The position numbers and the translations under genes are program-made. The notes below the pieces were generated by a model. The model did no database searches. It was given only the letters and a program-made list of their open reading frames with translations, and was not told the origin of the DNA. 64,000 nt of DNA from Henriciella sp. (GTDB lineage: Bacteria > Pseudomonadota > Alphaproteobacteria > Caulobacterales > Hyphomonadaceae): assembly GCF_029937755.1 (NCBI RefSeq), contig NZ_JAPYPG010000001.1, positions 868,001 to 932,000 of the forward strand, in the 5' to 3' direction. Below, piece after piece: positions 18,319 through 25,884 of the stretch (the stretch's first letter is position 1; each line of letters starts with the position of its first letter).

Positions 18319-19565
18319 AACTCAAGCCATCTCCCTTCGCGCCGGAGCACTTTCCGGCCCTCCCCGCCGTCAAAGGTGTGCGTGCGGCGACGGCCTCCCG
18401 CGGTTTCTACGCCCGACGCGGCGTCGACCGTGACGATGTGTTCCTCTTCTTCCTGCCTGAGGGCACGACCACGGCGGGCGTCTTCACACGTTCGCACACG
18501 GCCTCGGCCGACGTTGACTGGTGCCGTGAGGCGCTGAAGGCCGGCCAGGGCCAGGCCCGTGCGCTCGTCGTGAATGCCGGCAATTCCAACGCCTTCACCG
18601 GAAAGGCCGGTGTCCTGAAGAATGAAGCGACCCTGAAGGCCATGGCCGAAACGCTCGGCGTGCCGCGCGAGGAATGCTTCCTGGCCGCCACCGGCGTCAT
18701 TGGTGAGCCGCTGCCTGATGCGAACTATGTCGGCCAGATGCTGCCCGGCCTCTCCGCCAGCCTCTCTGCACCGGACTGGGAAGCCTGCACACGCGCTTTC
18801 ATGACCACGGACACTTTCCCCAAGGCCTCCGGCGGCACATGCGAAATTGAGGGGGCCGATGTCTCTGTGGCGGGCATCCTGAAGGGCTCCGGCATGATCA
18901 TGCCGAATATGGCGACCATGCTCTGCTATGTCTTCACCGATGCCGCCATCGCGCCGGACGCGCTTGATGCGTTGCTGCGCGACTGCGTCGACCGCACGCT
19001 CAATTCGGTAACGGTGGATGGCGACACCTCGACGTCCGACAGTTGCCAGCTGTTCGCGACAGGTGCGTCGGGCGCGCCGCTGATTGAGCACGCCGATGAC
19101 CCGCGCCTTGAGGACTTTCGGCGTCTGCTCGACGACACGTTTCGCGATCTCGCCCACCAGCTCGTCAAGGATGGCGAGGGCGCGTCCAAATTCGTGGAGA
19201 TCAGGGTGGAGGGGGCCGTTTCCGAGGCTTCGGCCAGGACGATCGGCCTGCACATCGCCAACTCACCCCTGATCAAGACGGCCATCGCGGCAGGCGACGC
19301 GAACTGGGGCCGCATCGTCATGGCGGTCGGCAAGTCGCTGGAGCCGATTTCGAAAGACGAAATGCGCATCTGGTTCGGTGACCACCTCGTCGCCGAGGGG
19401 GGGATGCGCGCATCCGGTTATGACGAAGCCGCAGCGAGCGGTCATTTCGCCGGTGACCATATCTCCGTTCGTGTCGATGTTGCTGCAGGGCGGGCTGACT
19501 GGACGGTGTGGACCTGTGATCTCACACACGCCTATGTGGATATCAACGGCGCCTACCGGACATGA
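18315..19565 (+). CDS. argJ: Bifunctional ornithine acetyltransferase / N-acetylglutamate synthase
   Basis: ArgJ recycles the acetyl group from N-acetylornithine to glutamate and can also acetylate glutamate from acetyl-CoA in arginine synthesis. The 416-residue precursor cuts itself into alpha and beta chains at an Ala-Thr bond within PNMATMLCY, where Thr becomes the nucleophile. Other hallmarks are ATGVIGEPLP, VNAGNSNAFTG and NSVTVDGDTSTSD. The start overlaps the PPIase stop and its own stop overlaps the mutT start, each by an ATGA. Confidence 0.96.
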   Translation: MKLKPSPFAPEHFPALPAVKGVRAATASRGFYARRGVDRDDVFLFFLPEGTTTAGVFTRSHTASADVDWCREALKAGQGQARALVVNAGNSNAFTGKAGVLKNEATLKAMAETLGVPREECFLAATGVIGEPLPDANYVGQMLPGLSASLSAPDWEACTRAFMTTDTFPKASGGTCEIEGADVSVAGILKGSGMIMPNMATMLCYVFTDAAIAPDALDALLRDCVDRTLNSVTVDGDTSTSDSCQLFATGASGAPLIEHADDPRLEDFRRLLDDTFRDLAHQLVKDGEGASKFVEIRVEGAVSEASARTIGLHIANSPLIKTAIAAGDANWGRIVMAVGKSLEPISKDEMRIWFGDHLVAEGGMRASGYDEAAASGHFAGDHISVRVDVAAGRADWTVWTCDLTHAYVDINGAYRT

Positions 19566-19972
19566 CCAAGCGCATGGTCTTCGTCGTCGCGGCGGCCCTT
19601 TTCGATGAAGATGGCTGCATCCTGCTCGCACGTCGCCCGGAAGGAAAAGCGATGGCGGGCCTCTGGGAATTTCCTGGCGGCAAGCTGGAAGAGGGGGAAA
19701 CGCCTGAAATTGCCCTTTGCCGTGAACTGCAGGAAGAGCTACAGATAGCGGTAAATCCGGACGATCTGAAACCGCTTAATTTTGCCAGTTTCGATTATCC
19801 CGATTTTCACCTTTTCATGCCACTTTACGAATTACGCGTCTGGACCGGTGATCCCGTACCGCTTGAGGGTCAGGCACTTGCTTGGGTACGGCCAGCTGAT
19901 CTGGGAAATTATCCGGCGCCGCCGGCGGACATACCCATGTTCGAAGAGCTGGCAACGCGGTTTCGAGGATGA
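19562..19972 (+). CDS. mutT: 8-oxo-dGTP diphosphatase MutT (Nudix)
   Basis: Removes oxidised dGTP from the nucleotide pool and prevents A:T to C:G transversions. The 136-residue protein has a complete Nudix box, starting GGKLEEGETPEIALCRELQEE (G-x5-E-x7-R-E-x2-E-E). The catalytic glutamates are intact. It sits inside a tightly coupled run: its start overlaps argJ and its stop TGA overlaps the ATG of a small pilin gene. Confidence 0.9.
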   Translation: MTKRMVFVVAAALFDEDGCILLARRPEGKAMAGLWEFPGGKLEEGETPEIALCRELQEELQIAVNPDDLKPLNFASFDYPDFHLFMPLYELRVWTGDPVPLEGQALAWVRPADLGNYPAPPADIPMFEELATRFRG

Positions 19973-20148
19973 GCATGATCAAGCGTCTGTATAAAAATTT
20001 CATCGCCAGCCAGGTTGGTGCGACAGCGGTCGAATACGCGCTGCTGATCGGTCTGCTCGTGCTCGCCATTGTTGGCGGTGTTACGCAGGTCGGTGCGACG
20101 ACGAACACGAATTTCGAAGCCGCTGCCAACGCTTACCCTGACAGCTAG
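19969..20148 (+). CDS. Flp/Fap-type IVb pilin (orphan)
   Basis: A 59-residue protein (57 if begun at the second ATG, 19975). It has a short basic leader MIKRLYKNFIASQVG followed by ATAVEYALLIGLLVLAIVGG, a hydrophobic helix with Glu five residues after the predicted cleavage between G and A. This is the Flp/Fap pilin signature cut by a TadV-type prepilin peptidase. Flp pili mediate adhesion and biofilm formation. The first ATG overlaps the mutT stop (ATGA), so it is likely co-translated; no tad/cpa assembly genes are near. The gene is easily missed because of its size. Confidence 0.88.
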   Translation: MSMIKRLYKNFIASQVGATAVEYALLIGLLVLAIVGGVTQVGATTNTNFEAAANAYPDS

Positions 20149-20237
20149 ATATTTCTGACGCTTCCCCGGCGTGACATTGACGCGCCCCGGCGCAGCGGCA
20201 TTCTCTTCCCACGGGCAACGCTCAAGGGAGGATAACC

Positions 20238-21404
20238 ATGGCTGGTGCGCGACCATTTTCCATCGAAATTGATGAGGCGACGCTCGGGCGTATCGGTGAG
20301 CGTGTGGCCGCCTATCGCTGGTTCCCGGCGCCAGCGGCAGGAGGCGCGTGGCAATTCGGCATGGCGGCCGAGGTGATGAAGGATATTCAGGCCTATTGGC
20401 TGGATGGGTATGACTGGCGCGCCGCCGAAGCGGAGCTTAATGCCTGGCCGCACTTCAAGGCCGAGGTTGACGGCCTCGACCTGCATTTCCTGCATGTTGT
20501 CGGTGAGGCTGAAGGCAAGCGCCCGCTCCTGCTGACGCATGGCTGGCCAGGGTCCTTCTACGAATTCTATGAGGCGATCGGCCCGCTCGCTTTCCCGTCG
20601 AAACATGGCGGGTCTCCCGACGATGCCTTCGATCTCATTATCCCCTCCCTGCCGGGCTATGGCTTTTCCGCAAAACCAGCCTTCCCCTTCGGCCCGCGCA
20701 AGACGGCGGCCCTGTTCAACACGCTTATGCGGGACGTGCTGGGCTATGATACCTATCTCGCCCAGGGCGGCGACTGGGGCAGCATGGTCACCTCCTGGCT
20801 GGGTTTCGACCATGCTGCCAGCATGCCTGAAGGCGGGTGCGAGGCCATCCATCTGAACATGATGGGCTTCCGGCCGACACCGGCTGTGCCGCAGTCCGAC
20901 GCGGAAAAGGAATGGCTCGCCACCAGCCAGGCCGCGATGCAGGCGGAGGGTGCTTACCTGATGGAGCAGGCGACAAAGCCACAGACGCTGGCCATGGCGC
21001 TCATGGATTCGCCGATGGGGACGGCCGCCTGGATCCTGGAGAAATTCCATGGCTGGTCGCACCTGGAAGACGACGATCTCTTTAGTGTCTATTCGAAAGA
21101 CCAGATGCTCACCAATGTGATGATCTATCTCGTCAATGACGCGATCGCGACCTCAGTCTGGTATTATGCCGGCTTCTTTGTCGAGGGTGGCGGCTCTCTG
21201 CCCGAGGGTAAGCGTGTCGAGGTGCCGGTGGGGTTTGCCAATTATCCGGGCGAGACCCTGTTGCCCGCCCCTCCACGAAGCTGGTGCGAGCGGGCCTATA
21301 ATATCCAGTATTGGGCGGACATGCAGAAAGGCGGACACTTCGCAGCCATGGAAGTGCCCGGCCTGTTTGCCGAGGATGTCAGGAAATGGGCGCGCTTGCT
21401 CTGA
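20238..21404 (+). CDS. Epoxide hydrolase, alpha/beta fold
   Basis: A 388-residue hydrolase with an N-terminal epoxide hydrolase domain (residues about 5-110) and a canonical alpha/beta core. HGWPGS provides the oxyanion hole, GGDWGS contains the nucleophilic Asp, and GGHFAAME carries the catalytic His. The paired Tyr residues that activate the epoxide are expected in the lid (YSKDQ and WYYAGFF regions). It converts epoxides to diols; natural substrates may be terpene or aromatic epoxides, which is not resolved here. It starts 89 bases after the pilin gene. Confidence 0.92.
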   Translation: MAGARPFSIEIDEATLGRIGERVAAYRWFPAPAAGGAWQFGMAAEVMKDIQAYWLDGYDWRAAEAELNAWPHFKAEVDGLDLHFLHVVGEAEGKRPLLLTHGWPGSFYEFYEAIGPLAFPSKHGGSPDDAFDLIIPSLPGYGFSAKPAFPFGPRKTAALFNTLMRDVLGYDTYLAQGGDWGSMVTSWLGFDHAASMPEGGCEAIHLNMMGFRPTPAVPQSDAEKEWLATSQAAMQAEGAYLMEQATKPQTLAMALMDSPMGTAAWILEKFHGWSHLEDDDLFSVYSKDQMLTNVMIYLVNDAIATSVWYYAGFFVEGGGSLPEGKRVEVPVGFANYPGETLLPAPPRSWCERAYNIQYWADMQKGGHFAAMEVPGLFAEDVRKWARLL

Positions 21405-21413
21405 GCGCCGTCC

Positions 21414-21716
21414 TTAAAGGACCATTCCGAAGAGGAAGACCAGGAGCTGGATGAAGATGGCCAGCCCCGCCAGCGCGACCACGGTCGCGATCCAGGCGCC
21501 GCCCATGCCCATGATCATGCCGATGGCAATGCCTGCGCCGGCGCAGAGGATCAGTGAGACCAGCCAGTTCATGCCGACTGACAGGGTAAAGACCATATAG
21601 CCCACGGCAATCAGAAGGATCAGGCTTCCCCAGGCACTTGCCTTCATGAAGCCGCTATACATTTTCGACTGGGAGTCGATCTGCATTTCGCCGTGTGTGT
21701 ATTCGTTCGAAGCCAT
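21414..21716 (-). CDS. aa3-type cytochrome c oxidase subunit IV-like protein
   Basis: A 100-residue membrane protein. The opening NEYTHGEMQIDSQSKMYSGF matches the conserved H-G-x-M-x-I-x-x-Q...Y/F segment of the small alphaproteobacterial subunit IV (COX4_pro_2). Canonical members have one membrane helix; this one continues with additional hydrophobic segments (about three in all). Catalytic subunits are not in the window. The role is probably structural within oxidase; the extra helices make a derived function possible. Confidence 0.75.
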   Translation of the reverse strand: MASNEYTHGEMQIDSQSKMYSGFMKASAWGSLILLIAVGYMVFTLSVGMNWLVSLILCAGAGIAIGMIMGMGGAWIATVVALAGLAIFIQLLVFLFGMVL

Positions 21717-21813
21717 CTGGCGCTCTCCGTACCGCTATTTGTGCCGTTTGTATTGCGCGCAGGCCTGTCGTCAAGCGGCCAAGCGGTCGCATCTGCTGAA
21801 GGGTTGGGTCTGA

Positions 21814-22251
21814 CTAGTTCAGTTTCGACTTGTCGTCCTGCTTTGGCGGGACAAAGGCAGGGGGCAGCGGAGCGGCGGGCACGCCTTCCTCCTTCAGCGA
21901 TTCACGCTCTTCTGTGGTCGTTTCGCCCCAGATCGGTCGGCTGTCGCGCTCGCCATAATACATGCTGCGGGCTTCTTCCGCGAAGCCATCGCCGACATAG
22001 TCGTAATTCTCGGAAATATGCTGGCGGGCCTTGGCGGCCAGCTTGCCAAACACGCGCTCCGGGTCAGAAGCGCCGGATTTTTCTGACGGGCGCACCGACG
22101 GCGCCATGATCTGCTTGCGGATGTCGCTGCCGCCGCAGTCGGGGCAGGCGATCAAGTGCCGGTCCTTCTGCTTTTCGAACGCCTCCGAGGAAGCGAACCA
22201 GGCTTCGAACTCACTCTCGCAATCACGACATTCAAGGGCATAGCGGATCAT
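21814..22251 (-). CDS. DUF1178 family protein
   Basis: A 145-residue protein with an N-terminal zinc-ribbon pattern (CRDCESEFEAWF, then IACPDCGGSDIRKQIMAP), then a helical region with RSMYYGERDSRPIWGETT, all family features. No function is established. In Alphaproteobacteria it commonly sits with grxC and comF, as it does here, which hints at a link to redox or metal chemistry without proving it. Confidence 0.85.
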   Translation of the reverse strand: MIRYALECRDCESEFEAWFASSEAFEKQKDRHLIACPDCGGSDIRKQIMAPSVRPSEKSGASDPERVFGKLAAKARQHISENYDYVGDGFAEEARSMYYGERDSRPIWGETTTEERESLKEEGVPAAPLPPAFVPPKQDDKSKLN

Positions 22252-22268
22252 CGTTTGTGCCTCGGGTT

Positions 22269-22529
22269 TCAGGCAGCGTCGATCATGGGGTCGAGCTTGC
22301 CTTCCCGCTCCAGGGCCATCATCTCGTCACAGCCGCCGATATGGCGATCCCCGACGAAGATCTGGGGGAAGGTGCGCGCGCCATTGGCCCGCTTGACCAT
22401 TTCCTGCTTCATGGCGGGGTCCATGCCCGCATCGACTTCAGCGAAATTGACCCCCTTCTTCTGCAGGAGGGACACGGCCCGTGTGCAGTAAGGACAGAAG
22501 GCGCGCGTATAGATGGTGACCTTTGGCAT
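22269..22529 (-). CDS. grxC: Glutaredoxin GrxC
   Basis: An 86-residue dithiol glutaredoxin with the CPYC active site (YTRAFCPYCTRAVSLL), TFPQIFVG with the cis-Pro, and GGCDEMMALE for glutathione binding. It reduces disulfides and glutathione mixed disulfides in the cytoplasm. Start at 22529 because the family begins MxKVTIYT; a longer frame continues upstream to 22604 without similarity. It lies between comF and DUF1178 on the same strand. Confidence 0.95.
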   Translation of the reverse strand: MPKVTIYTRAFCPYCTRAVSLLQKKGVNFAEVDAGMDPAMKQEMVKRANGARTFPQIFVGDRHIGGCDEMMALEREGKLDPMIDAA

Positions 22530-22560
22530 TTCGGCTCCGGGATTGAATCCAGACTGATTT

Positions 22561-23331
22561 CTATATGGTGACGTCCGTGGGCCTGACAACGCGCGCAAGC
22601 ACAAGGACGCTGACCGAGGCCGCCTTGCCCTTGTTCAGGGCACGCGTGCACGCCGACAGGGTGGCGCCGGTCGTGTAGACATCGTCGATCAGGACGACAT
22701 GCGCGCCCTCGATACGTGCGGCCCGCGACGGGCGTATGGCGAAGGCGCCGCGGACATTCTTGCGCCGTTCGCGCGCGGTAAGCCCGCCCTGGCTTGGCGT
22801 GGGTTTGCGGCGGACAAGCGCGTCATTGCAGGCCGGCAGTTCTGTTCGCTTCGACAGGGCTGTGGCGAGCCAGCCGGACTGGTTGAAGCCGCGGCTGGCA
22901 AGGCGGCGATAATGCAGCGGCACGGGAACGATCAGGTCTGCATCGGCCAGAAGGTCTGCGCCGGCCAGGGCCATCCAGGCGGCAAAGACCGGAAGACCAT
23001 CGCGGCGCCCGGCGCGTTTCAGGTCCAGCACGGCTTTTCGCGAGGCCTCGTCATATTCCACAGCCGCGCGGGCGGCGTGCCATGGCGGCGGATTGGCGGC
23101 ACAGGCCCCGCACAGCGTTGCATCGCCAAGATCGCTCTCGGCCGGCATGGCGCAGCTGCGGCAGCCACTGCCATTGAGGAAGGCGAGACGGGCGAAGTCC
23201 TCCGGCGGGATCAGCCCCTGTCCGGCATGGCTCTGGCCGGTGACGAGGGAGCGCGGTGGCCAGACAAAGTCGCCGATCGACCGCAATCCGGCCTTTGCTG
23301 CGCGGCCAAGCCGGTCCATATCGAGCCCCAT
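22561..23331 (-). CDS. ComF family phosphoribosyltransferase
   Basis: A 256-residue protein. An N-terminal cysteine-rich region (CRSCAMPAES...CGACAANPPP) likely binds zinc; the C-terminal PRTase domain contains VVLIDDVYTTGATLSACTRA, the PRPP-binding loop, plus PVPLHYRRLASRGFNQS. The homologue ComFC helps DNA uptake in naturally competent bacteria. The ATG at 23331 is shared with the start of the divergent methyltransferase gene in a single CATG; another Met at 23319 is possible. Confidence 0.88.
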   Translation of the reverse strand: MGLDMDRLGRAAKAGLRSIGDFVWPPRSLVTGQSHAGQGLIPPEDFARLAFLNGSGCRSCAMPAESDLGDATLCGACAANPPPWHAARAAVEYDEASRKAVLDLKRAGRRDGLPVFAAWMALAGADLLADADLIVPVPLHYRRLASRGFNQSGWLATALSKRTELPACNDALVRRKPTPSQGGLTARERRKNVRGAFAIRPSRAARIEGAHVVLIDDVYTTGATLSACTRALNKGKAASVSVLVLARVVRPTDVTI

Positions 23332-24247
23332 GCTGTCTGCCCCACCCAAGCTTTTCGACCGTAACCAGGTGCGCATGCACCGCGACCGGGCGTCTGCCCG
23401 CTACGAGGACTATGCCTTCCTGAAGGAGCGGGAGTCGAGTCAGCTCATCGAACGGCTGATGGACACCACAAAGACGTTCGAGCGCGCGCTGGACCTTGGC
23501 GCGCATGATGGACGCGCGGCGCTGAAGCTCGTTGAAAGCGGCCGGGTCGAAGCCGTCGAGGCGGCGGATATATCGGAGGAATTTGTCGAGAGGATGCGCG
23601 GCGTCGGGCTTGAGGCTTTCAGGCTGGATGAGGAGGAGCCCGCCTTTGAATCAGGGCGCTACGATCTTGTGACCTCGATCCTGAGCCTGCACTGGGTGAA
23701 CGACCTGCCCGGGACGCTGGTGCGGATCCGAGAAGGCCTCAAGGCAGATGGGCTCTTTCTCGGCTGCCTGTTCGGAGGCGGGACGCTTGCAGAACTCCGG
23801 TCCTGCCTGATCGAAGCGGAGACGGAGCTGACAGGCGGCGCGTCAGCGCGGCTGTCACCGCTGCCGGGGCTACAGGACATGGCTGGGCTGATGCAGCGCG
23901 CGGGCTTTGCGCTGCCGGTGGTTGATCTTGAAGCAGTTACGGTGCGCTATTCGAACCCAGTAAAATTGCTTCATGATATCAAGGGCATGGGCGAGCAGGC
24001 GGCTTTTGCGGCAAATGAAAAGGCGCCGCGCCGCCCATTATCATCGACCGTGCTCGCGCGCATGAGTGAGCTATATGCCGAGCGCTATAGCGACCCTGAT
24101 GGCAAGCTGCGCGCCACGTTCAACGTCATCTGGTTGTCGGGATGGGCGCCGCACGAGAGCCAGCCGACACCCCTGCGTCCAGGAAGCGCACGGCATAGCC
24201 TGGCGGATGCGGTCAAGAATTTCCCGAGAAAAACCGGCGAAAACTAG
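23330..24247 (+). CDS. BioC/NDUFAF5-like SAM-dependent methyltransferase
   Basis: A 305-residue class I methyltransferase. LDLGAHDGRAALKL is the SAM-binding motif I, EAADISEEF provides the acidic residue, and SILSLHWVNDLPG is motif IV in the BioC/NDUFAF5 group. The opening MLSAPPKLFDRNQVRMHRDR matches the mitochondrial complex I assembly factor NDUFAF5 and its alphaproteobacterial relatives more than BioC. NDUFAF5 is reported to hydroxylate an arginine of a complex I subunit, so enzymatic role is open. The ATG overlaps the ComF start. Confidence 0.82.
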   Translation: MLSAPPKLFDRNQVRMHRDRASARYEDYAFLKERESSQLIERLMDTTKTFERALDLGAHDGRAALKLVESGRVEAVEAADISEEFVERMRGVGLEAFRLDEEEPAFESGRYDLVTSILSLHWVNDLPGTLVRIREGLKADGLFLGCLFGGGTLAELRSCLIEAETELTGGASARLSPLPGLQDMAGLMQRAGFALPVVDLEAVTVRYSNPVKLLHDIKGMGEQAAFAANEKAPRRPLSSTVLARMSELYAERYSDPDGKLRATFNVIWLSGWAPHESQPTPLRPGSARHSLADAVKNFPRKTGEN

Positions 24248-24287
24248 GGTCCGGAACCGTTCCAGAAACAGCCCGGTTTCAGCCCAC

Positions 24288-24320
24288 AAAAAAGCCCGCT
24301 ACGACATTTCGCAGCGGGCT
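24288..24320 (-). terminator. Terminator after trcR
   Basis: AGCCCGCT and AGCGGGCT form an 8-base stem; on the minus strand the 3' arm runs directly into six T residues. It lies 30 bases beyond the trcR stop codon. Confidence 0.85.
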
Positions 24321-24349
24321 CATGTCTGGGTTCGAAAACCGGACGATGG

Positions 24350-25012
24350 CTAGTTCTTGAACGCCGAAAAAATGTCGTCAGCATTCGGCGTGTCATTGTC
24401 GACCGCTTCGGTCTGCGCATCGGCCTCCTCGGCGGGCTTGAGGCCCGGGCCGGAAGTTTCGGCGGCCTTCTGCGAGTCCATCTTCTTGCGGCGGTCAGCG
24501 GCCTTGTTGACGACTTCGTCGAGTTCAATCTGCGTGCACAGGCCGAGCGTCACCGGGTCGACCGGCTTGATGTTCTGCGAATTCCAGTGCGTCTTGTCGC
24601 GCACATTGGTGATCGTCGCCTTGGTCGTGCCGATCAGCTTGGAGATTTGCGCATCGGTGACTTCCGGGTGGTTGCGGATGAACCAGGCGATCGCATCGGG
24701 CTTGTCCTGGCGCCGGGCAACCGGCGTGTAGCGGGCGCCCTTGCGCTTCGGCTGCGGGATGTGCGCGATCTTGGATTCGGCCTTTTTCAGGCGGTAGTTC
24801 GAATCTTCCTCGCCCTTGCGGATTTCCTCGCGCGTCAGTTCGCCGCCCGAGATCGGGTCGACGCCGCGCATGTTCTCGGCGACATCGCCATCGGCAATGC
24901 CTTTGACCTCGAGCGAGTGCAGGCCACAGAAGTCCGCGACCTGGGTGAAGGTCAGCGTGGTGTTGTCGATCAGCCAGACGGCCGTCGCCTTGGGCATCAG
25001 AATATCGGCCAT
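24350..25012 (-). CDS. trcR: DUF1013 cell-cycle transcriptional regulator TrcR
   Basis: A 220-residue protein of the DUF1013 family, found across Alphaproteobacteria and named TrcR in current annotation. ILMPKATAVWLIDNTTLTFTQ and ADFCGLHSLEVKGIADGDVA are strongly conserved. It contains a helix-turn-helix-like segment (TDAQISKLIGTTKATITNVR) with a preceding helix, consistent with DNA binding. The last 50 residues are charged and variable. A TATAAT box and a GC-rich hairpin lie in its leader. The exact targets are not evident; the symbol rests on family naming. Confidence 0.83.
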   Translation of the reverse strand: MADILMPKATAVWLIDNTTLTFTQVADFCGLHSLEVKGIADGDVAENMRGVDPISGGELTREEIRKGEEDSNYRLKKAESKIAHIPQPKRKGARYTPVARRQDKPDAIAWFIRNHPEVTDAQISKLIGTTKATITNVRDKTHWNSQNIKPVDPVTLGLCTQIELDEVVNKAADRRKKMDSQKAAETSGPGLKPAEEADAQTEAVDNDTPNADDIFSAFKN

Positions 25013-25046
25013 TTTGGGCTCCGTTTGCTTGGTCCCCGAAACGCAG

Positions 25047-25071
25047 CCGCCCGGCCTTTCGGGCCGGGCGG
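25047..25071 (-). other. GC-rich hairpin in the trcR leader
   Basis: CCGCCCGGCC and GGCCGGGCGG make a perfect 10-base stem with a 5-base loop, about 35 bases upstream of the trcR start codon. There is no T-run, so it is probably a stable 5' leader structure rather than a terminator. It may affect translation or mRNA stability. Confidence 0.55.
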
Positions 25072-25108
25072 TCAGGGTTCCAGGAGGGAATAAATCCTAA
25101 CGGCAAGG

Positions 25109-25137
25109 ATTATAGGCGCTAAGCACGCAATTGGGAA
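25109..25137 (-). promoter_or_regulatory. Candidate trcR promoter
   Basis: On the minus strand TATAAT (25114 to 25109) is a perfect -10 hexamer. TTCCCA, 17 bases upstream, is a weak -35. A start near 25102 would give a leader of about 90 nucleotides containing the hairpin. Confidence 0.5.
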
Positions 25138-25234
25138 GGTGGGCTTTGTAGTGGGTCCAGTCCTTCCCAAAAACGTGTCCTGCGGTGGTCGGTCGTCTAA
25201 CTGCGATAGACCAGTATTGGGAGCGGGACATGGG

Positions 25235-25822
25235 TCACGCCACCAGCGCGGTTTCCGCCATATATTTCATCGCTTCCACATAGGCCTGCTGGCTCCAGCC
25301 GCAGTCCTGGACGAGGTGCTCCCAGGTGCGAACCGAGAGGAGTGTCCAGAGGAGATCGGTCGCCTTCTCCTGATCAAAGCCGGGCTTGAGGTCGCCGTCT
25401 TCTGCCAGCGCGCGTACGGCCGCCTCGCAGCCATGACGCATCGCGTCCATCCGGTCCTTCCAGGCGGCGGCAGCCGCTTCGTCGGTGGCTTCCATGGCGA
25501 GGAAGGCCCGCGCAACGCCATAGATCTGCGGGATATAATTGCCCCACGCATCGATATAGGCGTCGAGGCGCTCACGCCCTGATGTGGCGGCCCGGCTTGC
25601 CGCGAGCTGCTCATCGACGTTCAGCACCTGATCCAGATGGCGCGCCGTGGCGATCAGCAGATCGGCGCGCGTGGGAAAGTGCAGGTAGACGGCCTGCCGG
25701 CTGACGCCCGACGCCTTGGCGATGTCGCTCATGCGCACGGCCGTACCGGGCTTTTCCTCAAGCAGCCGGGACGCAGCGGCCATGATTTTTTCACGGGTTT
25801 CGAGATTCGAACTTGACATCAT
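25235..25822 (-). CDS. TetR/AcrR family repressor
   Basis: A 195-residue regulator. The N-terminal helix-turn-helix is typical (TREKIMAAASRLLEE, then MSDIAKASGVSRQAVYLHFP), and the C-terminal ligand domain is helical. Two ATG codons in a row (25822, 25819) fit the start, and the first operator-like repeat covers them. It is divergent from the oxidoreductase-DUF4345-DUF1772 run and probably represses both that run and itself. The inducer is unknown; a quinone or an aromatic compound is a reasonable guess from the controlled genes. Confidence 0.9.
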   Translation of the reverse strand: MMSSSNLETREKIMAAASRLLEEKPGTAVRMSDIAKASGVSRQAVYLHFPTRADLLIATARHLDQVLNVDEQLAASRAATSGRERLDAYIDAWGNYIPQIYGVARAFLAMEATDEAAAAAWKDRMDAMRHGCEAAVRALAEDGDLKPGFDQEKATDLLWTLLSVRTWEHLVQDCGWSQQAYVEAMKYMAETALVA

Positions 25823-25869
25823 GTCAAGCTAAGGGCATTTGACGCTGTGTCAACTTTACACGGTGTCAA
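25813..25869. promoter_or_regulatory. Three tandem TetR operator-like boxes
   Basis: TTGAC-N5-GTCAA occurs at 25813-25827 and 25839-25853, and a one-mismatch copy, TTTAC-N5-GTCAA, at 25855-25869. The first overlaps the tetR start codons and the last ends 15 bases before the divergent oxidoreductase gene. The TTGAC arms also resemble -35 elements. The arrangement is what a self-regulating TetR repressor would use. Confidence 0.68.
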
Positions 25870-25884
25870 GCAAAGGAGATATTC

